Origin: Heliomicrobium modesticaldum Ice1
GTDB taxonomy: Bacteria > Bacillota > Desulfitobacteriia > Heliobacteriales > Heliobacteriaceae
Assembly (NCBI RefSeq): GCF_000019165.1
Contig: NC_010337.2
Coordinates: 62,001 to 126,000 of the forward strand
Length of the DNA stretch: 64,000 nucleotides
Reading direction: 5' to 3'
Shown here: piece by piece, positions 38,079 to 46,192 of the stretch
Layout of the letters: every line of letters begins with the position of its first letter
Position numbering within the stretch: position 1 is the stretch's first letter
Notes under the pieces: model-generated
Database searches by the model: none
What the model was told of the DNA's origin: nothing
The model's input: the letters and a program-made list of their open reading frames with translations, nothing else
Translations under genes and position numbers: made by a program

Positions 38079-39548
38079 TTACAGCTGCGCCTTCAGTCGC
38101 CTGGCTGCCTCTTCCACGGCTGCTCGGACAAAGTCAGCAGGGGCGCCAGGCCCATCGCTCGTACCCTCTTCTTGCAGAGCAGTCAGCCTGCATGGCGCAG
38201 CAGCTCCTCTATCTGGATGACCCTTTGCGTCGCGCAACTGAAACAGCGCCGAAATGACGGACACCCCACTGCAACCGGTCTTTCTGATCCCGTTCATCGT
38301 GCCGGCATTCAGGCCGCCGATGGCCACGACAGGAATATCGATGGCATCGCAAATCGCCTGCAGGCCTGCAAAACCCAGCGGCGGAGCGTCTAATCTTTTT
38401 GATGTCGTCGGAAAGACGGGACCCGCCCCGACGTAATCGGCTCCGGCAGCAACGGCAGCCTGCGCCTGGGCAAGATTGCGGACGGTGACACCGATGATCC
38501 CTTTGGGCCACATCTGGCGGGCTATCTCAGGCGGGAGATCTTCGGCTCCCAGGTGAACGCCGTCAGCGCCGGCGGCGATGGCGATATCGATGCGATCATT
38601 GACAATAAACAGTTTCCCCCAGCGGGAAGCCTTTTCCCGCAGGATTTGGGCGCGGCGCAAAAATTCGCCTGTCGGCATATTTTTCTCTCGCAACTGGATG
38701 ATATCACAACCGCCGGCGTAAGCCCCATCGGCCATGGCCGCCAGCGTTGCCGCATCTGACGCCTGCTCCCGGCCGATGATGCCATAAAGGATCCCGGCAT
38801 CTTCCCCGGCTTCGGTGACGCCGGCGACGGCCTTGGCAGCGGGGACGGTGATGGCCCTCGCGGCGGCAACCGGGTCGGCGGCCGTCATGATCGCCGACAT
38901 GATGGCCACCCCGGCGGCGCCTGATCGACCGATCAAAGGCACTTTATCGGCTGTGATCCCGCCGATGGCGATCACCGGGACGGGAGAGCGACGAACGATT
39001 TGGCTCAACACGTCAAGTCCTACTGCTGCCTTGCCCGGCTTGCAAGCCGTTTCAAAGACATTCCCAAAGAGAAAATAGTCCAGAACTGCCCCATCTCCTG
39101 ATTCCGCCAGCGCCTGTGCTTCTTCAGACGAATGGATGGAACGGCCCAACAACATGCCGGGACCGATAATTGAGCGGACTTTGGAAGGCGGCAGGTCTTC
39201 GGCGCCGAGATGAACACCGTCAGCCCCCGCCGCGATGGCGACGGCTGGATTGCCGTTGACGATCAGCGGCACCCCGGCCGGCCGGGTCAGCGCCAGCACA
39301 GACTGCGCCAGGTCCAGCAGTTCCCTGCCGGTCAGGTCTTTTTCCCGCAAGATGACTGCCCCAATACCGCCCTCGATCGCCCCGGCGATGACGTCGAGCA
39401 GGCTTTTGTCGCTGGGGCAGAGCCTGCGATGGGTCACCAGCACCGGCGGCCACGCCAGGGGTGCGGCTTTCCTCAGCGTTCGCTGGAACAGACCGTATCG
39501 ACCTATATTCAAGGCGTATCTGCCTGCCCACAGCTCTTCAAGGCACAT
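38079..39548 (-). CDS. thiE: Tandem TenI-ThiE fusion (thiamine phosphate synthase)
   Basis: 489 residues made of two thiamine-phosphate-synthase-like barrels. The first (about 40-245) has ILREKDLTG, ADGVHLGAEDLP, GRSIHSSEEA and VPVIAIGGITADKV, closer to TenI, lacking the usual QLR start and the N-D-R catalytic triplet (NGNP replaces it). The second (about 285-450) has IIQLREKN, VNDRIDIAIAAGADGVHLG, the phosphate loop GPVFPTTSKR and VVAIGGLNAG, and looks catalytically complete. It joins thiazole phosphate and pyrimidine pyrophosphate. ATG 39548 overlaps the glycosylase stop by 11 bases. The tail is Ala-rich. No other thi gene is adjacent. Confidence 0.9.
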   Translation of the reverse strand: MCLEELWAGRYALNIGRYGLFQRTLRKAAPLAWPPVLVTHRRLCPSDKSLLDVIAGAIEGGIGAVILREKDLTGRELLDLAQSVLALTRPAGVPLIVNGNPAVAIAAGADGVHLGAEDLPPSKVRSIIGPGMLLGRSIHSSEEAQALAESGDGAVLDYFLFGNVFETACKPGKAAVGLDVLSQIVRRSPVPVIAIGGITADKVPLIGRSGAAGVAIMSAIMTAADPVAAARAITVPAAKAVAGVTEAGEDAGILYGIIGREQASDAATLAAMADGAYAGGCDIIQLREKNMPTGEFLRRAQILREKASRWGKLFIVNDRIDIAIAAGADGVHLGAEDLPPEIARQMWPKGIIGVTVRNLAQAQAAVAAGADYVGAGPVFPTTSKRLDAPPLGFAGLQAICDAIDIPVVAIGGLNAGTMNGIRKTGCSGVSVISALFQLRDAKGHPDRGAAAPCRLTALQEEGTSDGPGAPADFVRAAVEEAARRLKAQL

Positions 39549-40233
39549 CGCTGTCGTTCCCCTTTCCTTCCGTCCGATAATAAGTGCAACAGTCGCCCAG
39601 CGGACATTCCGCACAGGACGGCCCTTTGGCCAGACAATAGCGATTGCCCAGGCCATCGATCTGGGCGTGGTATTCCTGAAAGAGGTACAGATCCGGTTCC
39701 AGTCGCTCGGCAAAAAAGGCCTGCATCTCATCGTAACCGACCTTTTCGGAAAAGTAGCCGAGGCGAGAAAAGATGCGCCGCGTATAGGCATCAACTACGA
39801 AAATCGGCTGCTGCGCGCCGTAGAGGATGATGCAGTCGGCCGTCTCTTTGCCGATCCCCTTGATGTCAAGGAGCCGCTTGCGCAACTCCCCCGCCTCCAA
39901 CGACAACAGGTTTTCCAACCTCCCGCCGTATTCGTCGACGATCCGCCGAGCGAAGCCTTGCAACCGCTCTGCCTTTTGATTGTAGTAACGGGTCGAACGT
40001 ACCAGGCGGGCCACCTGTTCCCTCGGTGCTTCCGCGAGGGCGCTGATGTCAAGCAAACCTGCTTGCTTCAGTTGCTCGATAGCCGTCACGACGTTCTTCC
40101 AGGCCACATTTTGGGTCAAGATGGCGCCGACAACCATCTCCAAGGTTGTATCGGCAGGCCACCAGTGCCGAGGACCGAAATGATCAAGCAGGCGGCGGTA
40201 GAGGCGGAGCAGTTCAGCCCGTTGATCGTCCAT
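39538..40233 (-). CDS. HhH-GPD DNA glycosylase, MagIII-like
   Basis: 231 residues with the helix-hairpin-helix glycosylase fold. The motif reads DIKGIGKETADCIILYGAQQ followed by VVDAYTRR; the catalytic aspartate is present, but the endonuclease III lysine position is Glu (KGIGKET versus PGVGRKT), as in 3-methyladenine glycosylase III. It should therefore be a monofunctional glycosylase. The C-terminus keeps a four-cysteine iron-sulfur pattern, CLAKGPSCAECPLGDCC. ATG 40233 has GAAGGTGA upstream. The TenI/ThiE gene overlaps its end, an unusual pairing. Confidence 0.84.
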   Translation of the reverse strand: MDDQRAELLRLYRRLLDHFGPRHWWPADTTLEMVVGAILTQNVAWKNVVTAIEQLKQAGLLDISALAEAPREQVARLVRSTRYYNQKAERLQGFARRIVDEYGGRLENLLSLEAGELRKRLLDIKGIGKETADCIILYGAQQPIFVVDAYTRRIFSRLGYFSEKVGYDEMQAFFAERLEPDLYLFQEYHAQIDGLGNRYCLAKGPSCAECPLGDCCTYYRTEGKGNDSDVP

Positions 40234-40258
40234 AACCGTCACCTTCCCAAAGTATAGT

Positions 40259-40293
40259 AAAAAGCGGGGCAACCCGTCTGGGCACGCCCCGCT
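40259..40293 (-). terminator. Terminator after the LivJ-like gene
   Basis: AGCGGGGC and GCCCCGCT form an 8-bp stem, extended inside by GCCC/GGGT pairs, and followed by five T on the minus strand. Confidence 0.8.
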
Positions 40294-40368
40294 CCGGAAC
40301 ACCATTCCGTCGAAGGAGTCTCTTTGCCAAGGCGTAGCGCCTCAGCGTCTTCACTTGCCTTCCTGCTG

Positions 40369-41571
40369 TTAGCTCTTCGGCGTGATCTTGTCCTTGAAGG
40401 TGAACTTGCCGTTTTTCACTTCCACGACGACGGCTGATTTGACTGGGTTATGCTGCGCGTCAAAACTGATCGTGCCGGTGACGGCCTGCAGGTCCTTCGT
40501 GGCGCTCAGCGCTTCGCGAACCTTCTCCGGATCGGTAGAGTTGGCGCGCTTGATGGCGTCGACGAGGATCGCCGCAGCGTCATAGCCCAATGCGCCCAAG
40601 GCTTCCGGGTTCTCGCCATATTTGGCCTTGTAGGCGGCGATGAAGTCTTGCACGCGAGCGGATTTTTCCTCTTCCGAGTAGTGAGTGCTGAAGAAGGTGT
40701 TGTTCAGGTTCTCGGCGCCGGCGATCTTGGCGAGGGTCGGTGAATCCCAGCCGTCGCCGCCGAGGATCGGCAGGGTCATGACCAGTTCGCTAGCCTGCTT
40801 GACGATGAAGCCGGCTTCCTCATAATAACCGGGGACATAGATCAGTTCGGCGTCACGGCCCTTGATCCGAGTGAGAACGGAACGGAAATCCTTGTCGCCG
40901 GTGACGTAGCCTTCCTCGGCGACAACCTGACCGCCGTTCTTGACAAAGTAGTCCTTAAAGGCTTTGCCGGATCCCTTGCTGTAAGGCGACTGGTTGTCCA
41001 CCAGGATGGCGGCCTTCTTCAGTTTCAGCGAATCGAGGGCGTATTGGGCCATCACCTCGCCCTGGAAGGGGGCGGTGAAGCAGGCGCGGAAGACGTAGTC
41101 GCGCGTCTTGCCTGTTTCGTCGACAGTCACCTCTTGAGCGACAGCCGAGGAGGAGATGACGGGGATCTTTTTGTCATTGGCCAGCTTGACAAAACCGACA
41201 GTGGAACTGGAGGCGGCGCCGCCGAGGATGGCGACAACCTTCTCCTGATTGATCAGCCGGGCAGCGACGTTGCTGGCTTCGCCAGCTTCCGACTTGTTGT
41301 CAAGGGAGACGAACTTGACCTTCTTACCGAGCAGTCCGCCCTTTTCGTTCAAGTCGTCGATGTAAAGCTTGATGCCGTTGACAGCTGCCGTTCCGTAGGT
41401 GGCGTTGCCGCCCGAGAGTTCATAGTTGCCGCCGATGATGATCTCCTTCGCTTCAGGCGTATTTTGAGCCCCTTTCCCGGACGAGCAGCCTGTCAGTACG
41501 CTGGAGGCCAGCATACCGACGCTGACGAGCAGGGCCAGGGGGAGCGCCCATCTTTTGTGTTGGGAAGCCAT
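40369..41571 (-). CDS. Branched-chain amino acid ABC transporter substrate-binding lipoprotein
   Basis: A 400-residue LivJ/Leu-Ile-Val-binding-type protein. The signal peptide ends in VLTGCSSGKG, a lipobox; the mature part begins EIIIGGNYELSGGNATYG and contains FVSLDNKSEAGEASNVAARL, VAILGGAASSSTVGF and GGDGWDSP, all typical of the type I periplasmic fold. It would deliver an amino acid or related ligand to an ABC permease, but no permease or ATPase gene is in the window, so it is an orphan. ATG 41571 is preceded by GAGGAGGA. Ligand not deducible. Confidence 0.88.
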   Translation of the reverse strand: MASQHKRWALPLALLVSVGMLASSVLTGCSSGKGAQNTPEAKEIIIGGNYELSGGNATYGTAAVNGIKLYIDDLNEKGGLLGKKVKFVSLDNKSEAGEASNVAARLINQEKVVAILGGAASSSTVGFVKLANDKKIPVISSSAVAQEVTVDETGKTRDYVFRACFTAPFQGEVMAQYALDSLKLKKAAILVDNQSPYSKGSGKAFKDYFVKNGGQVVAEEGYVTGDKDFRSVLTRIKGRDAELIYVPGYYEEAGFIVKQASELVMTLPILGGDGWDSPTLAKIAGAENLNNTFFSTHYSEEEKSARVQDFIAAYKAKYGENPEALGALGYDAAAILVDAIKRANSTDPEKVREALSATKDLQAVTGTISFDAQHNPVKSAVVVEVKNGKFTFKDKITPKS

Positions 41572-41698
41572 GTGTGTTTCCTCCTCTTTAAGATATCATG
41601 CACTATGTTAGCAGATTCTTACTCGCAATGCTACGAGAATCTTGGCTAATACATAGTCTCAGGCGCTTTCACCCATATTACTGCTAGGAGGTGGTTCC

Positions 41699-42088
41699 AT
41701 GGAAAGACCGGATGTGGTCTGTGAGGTGTCGACCTGCAACCATTGGTTGCCAGGCAAGATCTGCGGCGCCGCCAACATCGACATTTTAAATGAGCAGGGC
41801 GATATGCCAAAGGACTCAAAAGGAACGAAATGTAAGACCTTCAGCAAGCGCGGACTGGGGACGATGGTCGCCTCTCTAGACAATACAAACTGGAGCGGTG
41901 TGCTGACGGAAGCCTTCAAATCAGGCAAACAAGCTGTACCGACGATCACCTGCACCGTTCAGAACTGCAACTTCTGGGACGCCGGGAACCGTTGTAACGC
42001 TACAGGGATTTATGTGACCGGCAATGGCGCCAACACCGACGCTGAGACAGATTGCCACACCTTTGTCCAACGGGGATCGAACCGGTAA
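41699..42088 (+). CDS. Protein with two DUF1540 domains
   Basis: 129 residues with a duplicated Cys-containing unit: VCEVSTCNHWLPGKICGAANIDIL and, near the end, ITCTVQNCNFWDAGNRCNATGIYV, each with four cysteines including a distal one in KCKTF or DCHTF. This is DUF1540, a small clostridial domain of unknown function, probably metal binding. ATG 41699 follows GGAGGTGG. It lies on the strand opposite to the LivJ-like gene and shows the usual base composition of the region. A role in spores has been suggested for some members, but nothing here supports it directly. Confidence 0.85.
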   Translation: MERPDVVCEVSTCNHWLPGKICGAANIDILNEQGDMPKDSKGTKCKTFSKRGLGTMVASLDNTNWSGVLTEAFKSGKQAVPTITCTVQNCNFWDAGNRCNATGIYVTGNGANTDAETDCHTFVQRGSNR

Positions 42089-42100
42089 GTCATGTATCTT

Positions 42101-42136
42101 CAAGCCGCCGTGGGAACCGGCGGCTTGCATATTTTC
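42101..42136 (+). terminator. Terminator after the DUF1540 gene
   Basis: AAGCCGCCG and CGGCGGCTT, a perfect 9-bp stem with a seven-base loop, followed by GCATATTTTC. Confidence 0.75.
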
Positions 42137-42189
42137 ATCGCGCTGGCAATAAGCTTTTATGAACCCTAACCGTTTTGGGGAGGTGCGCG

Positions 42190-42381
42190 ATGGCCATCAT
42201 CATCCCTTTTCCCCGCCCCCACCCCGAAGGCCGGTGCGAAGACTGCGCCATGGCTTCCTGGTGTTACGCCGACCCCTCGGATCGGACCTTTGTCAGCCAG
42301 GTCCATACAGAGGAAATGACCCGCGCATTGGAGGAATGCCTGGAACGGGTATGGGTGCGAGAAAACCCCAACCTCGAATAG
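42190..42381 (+). CDS. Small cysteine-containing hypothetical protein
   Basis: 63 residues: AIIIPFPRPHPEGRCEDCAMA then SWCYADP, with three cysteines in a CxxC...C pattern, and a C-terminal helix MTRALEECLERVWV holding a fourth. ATG 42190 has GGGGAGGTG upstream, giving strong support that it is translated. No known family is recognised. The cysteines could bind a metal or iron-sulfur cluster. It ends about 30 bases before an insertion sequence. Confidence 0.6.
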   Translation: MAIIIPFPRPHPEGRCEDCAMASWCYADPSDRTFVSQVHTEEMTRALEECLERVWVRENPNLE

Positions 42382-42414
42382 AGGCAGTTTTTTTTCCTGA
42401 TCGCAAAAAAAAAA

Positions 42415-42440
42415 GGTTCCTCGCTATTTTGTGTGGGTTG
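42415..42440 (+). repeat. Left terminal inverted repeat of the insertion sequence
   Basis: About 21 of 26 bases match the complement of the right end; both start GGTTC and contain TTTTGTGTGGGT. Confidence 0.88.
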
Positions 42441-42468
42441 GCAATTACAGAAATGATAAAATGGAGCT

Positions 42469-43695
42469 ATGAACAACAAAGATTTATTCCAATTAGCCCT
42501 CGGCTTAACCCCACCATGGTTTGTCTCTGAAGCCCGGTTTAACGCCGAGGCACAAGAACTTCATATTACGATCGACTTCGTACCCGGAAGCTCATTTGCT
42601 TGCCCGGCTTGTGCTGAAGCTGGCTGCAAAGCCCACGATACAAAGGAGAGATCTTGGAGACACCTGAACTTCTTTCAGCACAAGACCTTTATCCATGCAT
42701 CTGTTCCTCGAACGAAATGCGACCGATGCGGGGCAGTCCGTCAGGTAACGGTGCCGTGGAGTCGGCCGGGCAGTGGATTCACCCTGCTCTTTGAGGCCTA
42801 TGTGATGACACTCATGAAAGAAATGCCTGTTAAATCAGTCGCGCGAATTGTTCACGAACATGACTCGCTACTGTGGCGAATCCTCCACCACTATGTTCAT
42901 AAAGCTCGCCGAAAAGAAAACCTGTCGACCGTCGAGAAAATTAGCATCGACGAGACGGCTCGGGCGAAAGGGCATAAGTACATCTCGATGGTTATTGATG
43001 CCGACACCCGGCGAGTGATATTCGCAACAGAGGGAAAAGGCGCTGATGTTCTTCCGAAGTTTAAAGAAGATTTTCAATCCCACGGGGGTAGTGCCGAGAA
43101 TATTACTGATGTTTGCATGGACATGTCCCCGGCCTTTATTTCAGGTGTAGAACGACATCTTCCAGAAGCAACGATAACCTTTGACAAGTTCCATGTGATC
43201 AAGCTAATCAACGAAGCGGTGGACCAAGTTCGACGGGAAGAGCAAAAGACAATGCCGGAATTAAAAGGAACTCGTTATATTTGGCTTAAAAACAAAAAGA
43301 ATTTAACGATGAAGCAAAAAGCGATCATGGAAGATGTGCTGACCCAACGTAACTCAAAGACCGCCAAGGCATATCAGCTTCGACTTACCTTCCAAGAAAT
43401 GTACGAAAAAGATCCTATGGACGCACCGATGTTCTTTAAGAAATGATACTTCTGGGCCACCCATAGTCGGCTAGCGCCTATGAAAGAAGTCGCAAAGACC
43501 ATGAAACGCAATGAGAAGGGCATCCTGCGCCGGTTTGTCTCTAACATCACAAACGGATTACAAGAAGGAATCAATAGCTTGATTCAAGCAGCCAAGCGTA
43601 AAGCGCGCGGGTACCGCTCAGTACGCAACTTCATCTCCATTATATACCTGGTTGCGGGTGGGCTCGATATTTCCGTAGCACCGGCGAACACTTGA
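42469..43695 (+). pseudogene. ISL3-family transposase with in-frame nonsense codon
   Basis: The N-terminal zinc-finger (CPACAEAGCKAHDT, then CDRCGAVRQV) and the DDE-like core (SIDETARAKGHKYISMV, VCMDMSPAFISGV, ITFDKFHVIKL) are those of ISL3 transposases. TGA at 43444-43446 interrupts the frame after MFFKK, and the same frame resumes at once as YFWATHSRLAPMKEVAKTM, giving about 408 codons in total. A TGG codon in a tryptophan-rich WxFWA context would restore the normal protein, so a single G-to-A change is the simplest explanation. The element is probably no longer self-mobile. Confidence 0.88.
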
Positions 43696-43717
43696 TACAA
43701 TTTCAGCAAACAAATGT

Positions 43718-43743
43718 TCACCCACACAAAACAGCGAAGAACC
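43718..43743 (-). repeat. Right terminal inverted repeat of the insertion sequence
   Basis: Mirrors the left end; next base starts the duplicated A8 target. Confidence 0.88.
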
Positions 43744-43770
43744 AAAAAAAATAACCACCTCACGGTGGTT
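43744..43770 (-). terminator. Terminator of the tRNA cluster, hit by the IS
   Basis: On the minus strand AACCACC-GTGA-GGTGGTT is followed by A and eight T; the T-tract is exactly where the insertion sequence joins. The hairpin itself is intact. Confidence 0.8.
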
Positions 43771-43772
43771 AA

Positions 43773-43838
43773 GCCAGTGGTCGGAATCGAACCGTTCGGA
43801 AAGGATGCCACTGTCCTTTCCAGCACCTGCTCACTGGG
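43773..43838 (-). ncRNA. tRNA-like structured RNA or degenerate tRNA
   Basis: Located between tRNA-Gly and the terminator. CCAGTG and CACTGG can close a 66-base domain; inside are an 8-bp hairpin GGAAAGGA / TCCTTTCC with an 8-base loop and a GGTTCGATTCC segment like a tRNA T-loop. The D-arm and anticodon arm are not standard and no CCA is encoded. It is either a decayed tRNA or an unrelated structured RNA; I cannot assign an anticodon. Confidence 0.4.
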
Positions 43839-43881
43839 ATCGTTCTTCTTTGTCTAATACCTTGAACACAATGAAAACAAA

Positions 43882-43956
43882 TGGAGCGGAAGACGAGATT
43901 CGAACTCGCGACCCTCGCCTTGGCAAGGCGATGCTCTACCGCTGAGCTACTTCCGC
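43882..43956 (-). tRNA. tRNA-Gly (GCC)
   Basis: 75 bases including an encoded CCA. Acceptor GCGGAAG pairs with CTTCCGC; the D-arm is TAGCTCAGCGGTAGAGC; the anticodon loop CTTGCCAAG gives GCC; the T-arm is GCGAGTTCGAATCTCGT. Confidence 0.95.
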
Positions 43957-43957
43957 A

Positions 43958-44044
43958 TGGTGCGGTCGAGAGGACTTGAACCTCCACAGCCTTGCGACCA
44001 CTAGAACCTGAATCTAGCGCGTCTGCCAATTCCGCCACGACCGC
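43958..44044 (-). tRNA. tRNA-Leu (CAG)
   Basis: 87 bases with encoded CCA. Acceptor GCGGTCG pairs with CGACCGC; anticodon arm CTAGA-TTCAGGT-TCTAG gives CAG; a long variable arm (GGTCGCAAGGCTGTGG region) is typical for class II leucine tRNAs. One base separates it from tRNA-Gly. Confidence 0.95.
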
Positions 44045-44055
44045 GATTTATTAAT

Positions 44056-44061
44056 ATTATA
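44056..44061 (-). promoter_or_regulatory. Probable -10 box of the tRNA-Leu/tRNA-Gly transcript
   Basis: TATAAT on the minus strand ends 11 bases before the tRNA-Leu 5' end. No good -35 box is visible at the usual distance (TGGATT at 17 bases). The gap 44045-44365 otherwise holds nothing I can support except a 12-bp inverted repeat near the rubrerythrin end. Confidence 0.45.
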
Positions 44062-44293
44062 ATAGAAGATAGCGTTGAAATCCAGTCTAAATTATCTGCT
44101 CACCTACATTTTTTCGGCCCCTCAAGATCAAGGCCACCTGTCCGATGGCGGGAATTTATGATATCACGTTCTCACCTAAGCGTCAACCGGGATATTTTGC
44201 TTCCCCTGTCTCCCAGTCAAAACTGTAACAGGCAAAGCTTATATCGCTAACAGCAAAGAATGTCAAACCCAAGGCGACGGTCGAGGCATAGGC

Positions 44294-44332
44294 GGAAGCC
44301 GGCGCAGCCTTTCAATGGGCGCGCCGGCTTCC
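44294..44332 (-). terminator. Hairpin downstream of rubrerythrin
   Basis: A perfect 12-bp inverted repeat, GGAAGCCGGCGC and its complement, with a 15-base loop, about 35 bases past the rubrerythrin stop. No T-tract follows on that strand. Confidence 0.5.
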
Positions 44333-44365
44333 TATATGACTGTCAGGGGGACTGCTCGGTCGATA

Positions 44366-44929
44366 TCAGTAATTGGGGATGTGAATTTCGTAAAATGCTT
44401 GGGGGTGTTGGCAGGCAGGGCAGACTTCCGGCGCTTCTGTTCCTTTATGTATGTACCCGCAGTTCCGGCACTTCCACTCGACTACGGTATCCCGTTTGAA
44501 CACCCGTCCGTTTTTGATGTTATCCAGCAAAGCGAGGAAACGCTTTTCGTGACGCTCCTCCACTTCAGCGATCTCCTCGAAGAGATCGGCGATGTCACTG
44601 AAACCTTCCTGACGGGCCGTCTCGGCAAAGCGCTGATACAGATCGGCCCACTCACGGTTTTCGCCTGCGGCGGACTGCTCCAGGTGATCCGTCGTCGCCC
44701 CAAGGGCGCTTAAGGCCATATAGAATCGTTTCGCATGCTCTTTCTCGTTTTCGGCAGTTTCAGAGAAGAAACCGGAGATCTGTTGATAACCTTCTCTCGC
44801 GGCGATGGCAGCAAAGAAATCATACTTCGTACGGGCTTGGCATTCTCCGGCAAAAGCAGCCAACAGGTTCTTCTCCGTCTCCGTCCCTTTTAATCCGGGC
44901 ACGTTGGTAATGGTTCTTGTGGGAGACAT
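44366..44929 (-). CDS. Rubrerythrin
   Basis: A 187-residue peroxide-reducing protein of anaerobes. The ferritin-like di-iron domain has [15 protein letters not shown] and [13 protein letters not shown], then [13 protein letters not shown], the two ExxH-type metal sites. The C-terminal rubredoxin-like domain has [12 protein letters not shown] and [17 protein letters not shown]. This order (di-iron then rubredoxin) is the classic form. ATG 44929 follows GGAGGATG. It stands alone between tRNA genes; no peroxiredoxin or PerR gene is seen. Confidence 0.95.
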   Translation of the reverse strand: MSPTRTITNVPGLKGTETEKNLLAAFAGECQARTKYDFFAAIAAREGYQQISGFFSETAENEKEHAKRFYMALSALGATTDHLEQSAAGENREWADLYQRFAETARQEGFSDIADLFEEIAEVEERHEKRFLALLDNIKNGRVFKRDTVVEWKCRNCGYIHKGTEAPEVCPACQHPQAFYEIHIPNY

Positions 44930-45135
44930 CTTTCATCCTCCTTATCATTTGATATTTTTAGTACAAGTTTATTGTAAAGGAATCTAAGCGACTTGTCAAA
45001 AGATTGCCTAAAAAGCTATTTCTTGAAAATCGCTTCCACAATGCTGTTCAATGGCAGTCGTTGCCTTTTTCTCGGCCTCGTAAGCACCATAGGTAAAAAA
45101 CGGGGCAGGATGTTAAAAAAAGCAACACAAACAAA

Positions 45136-45159
45136 AAACCCCCGCTACAATGGGGGTTT
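45136..45159 (-). terminator. Terminator of tRNA-Thr
   Basis: AAACCCCC and GGGGGTTT, an 8-bp stem, followed by TTT on the minus strand, 11 bases past the tRNA 3' end. Confidence 0.85.
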
Positions 45160-45170
45160 GATCATACTTA

Positions 45171-45246
<76 letters not shown>

Positions 45247-45448
45247 AAATAAGATGTATTGTTAGGTAAAAAAAGATGCCGTAATTACTACTCATAGTAT
45301 GGATAACCGGAACTTGAATATTGGCTTAAAGATGCTCTCATGGTCCTATGCCCATTAATTTCAAACTCGCCGTATTTGCTGCGCACAGCCTTACTTTTTC
45401 ATCAATTGCGGCAGTTCAGGTTATCCTGACTAACCATTTTTTGAATAA

Positions 45449-46192
45449 CTATTGGGACAAAAGTTCTATTCCATTTAAACTAATTTGTTGAGAGATATCT
45501 TCTTTCCGTATCTCGTTTATCAGTCTAACAGTTTCATTCATATATTGGTTATGCTCTTTGCCAGATTCAAACTTTATTACAAATGGTGCATCTGATTCCA
45601 CAAGAATTTTTTCTTTTGGGAGTATAGAAACAATTTTTTTACCTCGATCAGAATTAATCATTTGACTGTTTATCGAAAAAAAGCAACCGAGCTTAATGGC
45701 ATCCTGTAATGTCTTAATGTCCCCCGTGAACCAATGCATAATAAATTTATTGCTTTTATTACGTACATTACTTCTGAGTATTTCTAAAATGATATCTGCG
45801 GAACGCAAACTATGGATTGATATAATTTTATTTCCATACCAATCACATTTATCAATTATATCATTAAATATCCTTATTTGAGCATCTATTGTTTTATAAT
45901 AGCGTGGTCCTTGATCAATCCCAATCTCGCCAATAAATTTTGCCTCCTCAATGTATTTAAAGAGTATATCTAATTCCTTTTCTCTTTCTGCAATTAATTG
46001 AGGATGAAGGCCAAGCGCCACAAATACATGAGAGTATCTGCTACATAGCTCCCGATTTTTTTGATATGCTCGGGGCGTAGTCGTCATTGTTATTATAGAA
46101 TTTTTATAGTTTTTTGTGTCATCTAAGAATTTATTCATATTATCGAACAAATCCAGATGACAATGAGAGTCTATGTATCGCAAAGCATTCAA
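45449..46192 (-). CDS. qatD: QatD: TatD-family metal-dependent nuclease
   Basis: 247 residues, an amidohydrolase-fold DNase of the TatD type. IDSHCHLDLFD gives the first metal pair (HxH), EIGID the glutamate, ISIHSLRSA and MHWFTGD the two histidines, and VESDAPF the catalytic aspartate, so the active site looks complete. Its ATG overlaps the qatC stop (ATGA), so translation is coupled. Together with a KAP ATPase, QatB and a QueC-like protein it makes up the QatABCD antiphage system described by Gao and colleagues in 2020. The gene is AT-rich compared with its surroundings, indicating transfer. Confidence 0.88.
   Translation of the reverse strand: MNALRYIDSHCHLDLFDNMNKFLDDTKNYKNSIITMTTTPRAYQKNRELCSRYSHVFVALGLHPQLIAEREKELDILFKYIEEAKFIGEIGIDQGPRYYKTIDAQIRIFNDIIDKCDWYGNKIISIHSLRSADIILEILRSNVRNKSNKFIMHWFTGDIKTLQDAIKLGCFFSINSQMINSDRGKKIVSILPKEKILVESDAPFVIKFESGKEHNQYMNETVRLINEIRKEDISQQISLNGIELLSQ

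Larger units (their letters stand above)
42415..43743 (+). mobile_element. ISL3-type insertion sequence
   Basis: A 1329-base element with 26-base imperfect terminal inverted repeats (42415-42440 and 43718-43743), both starting GGTTC and sharing TTTTGTGTGGGT. An eight-base A-tract flanks each end (42407-42414 and 43744-43751), fitting the eight-base target duplication of the ISL3 family. The single gene is an ISL3-like transposase interrupted by a stop codon. The right end lies in the T-tract of the terminator of the minus-strand tRNA cluster. Confidence 0.9.

Noticed and set aside
43769-44038. 90-codon open frame across the tRNA cluster
   Set aside because: It reads through two clear tRNA genes.
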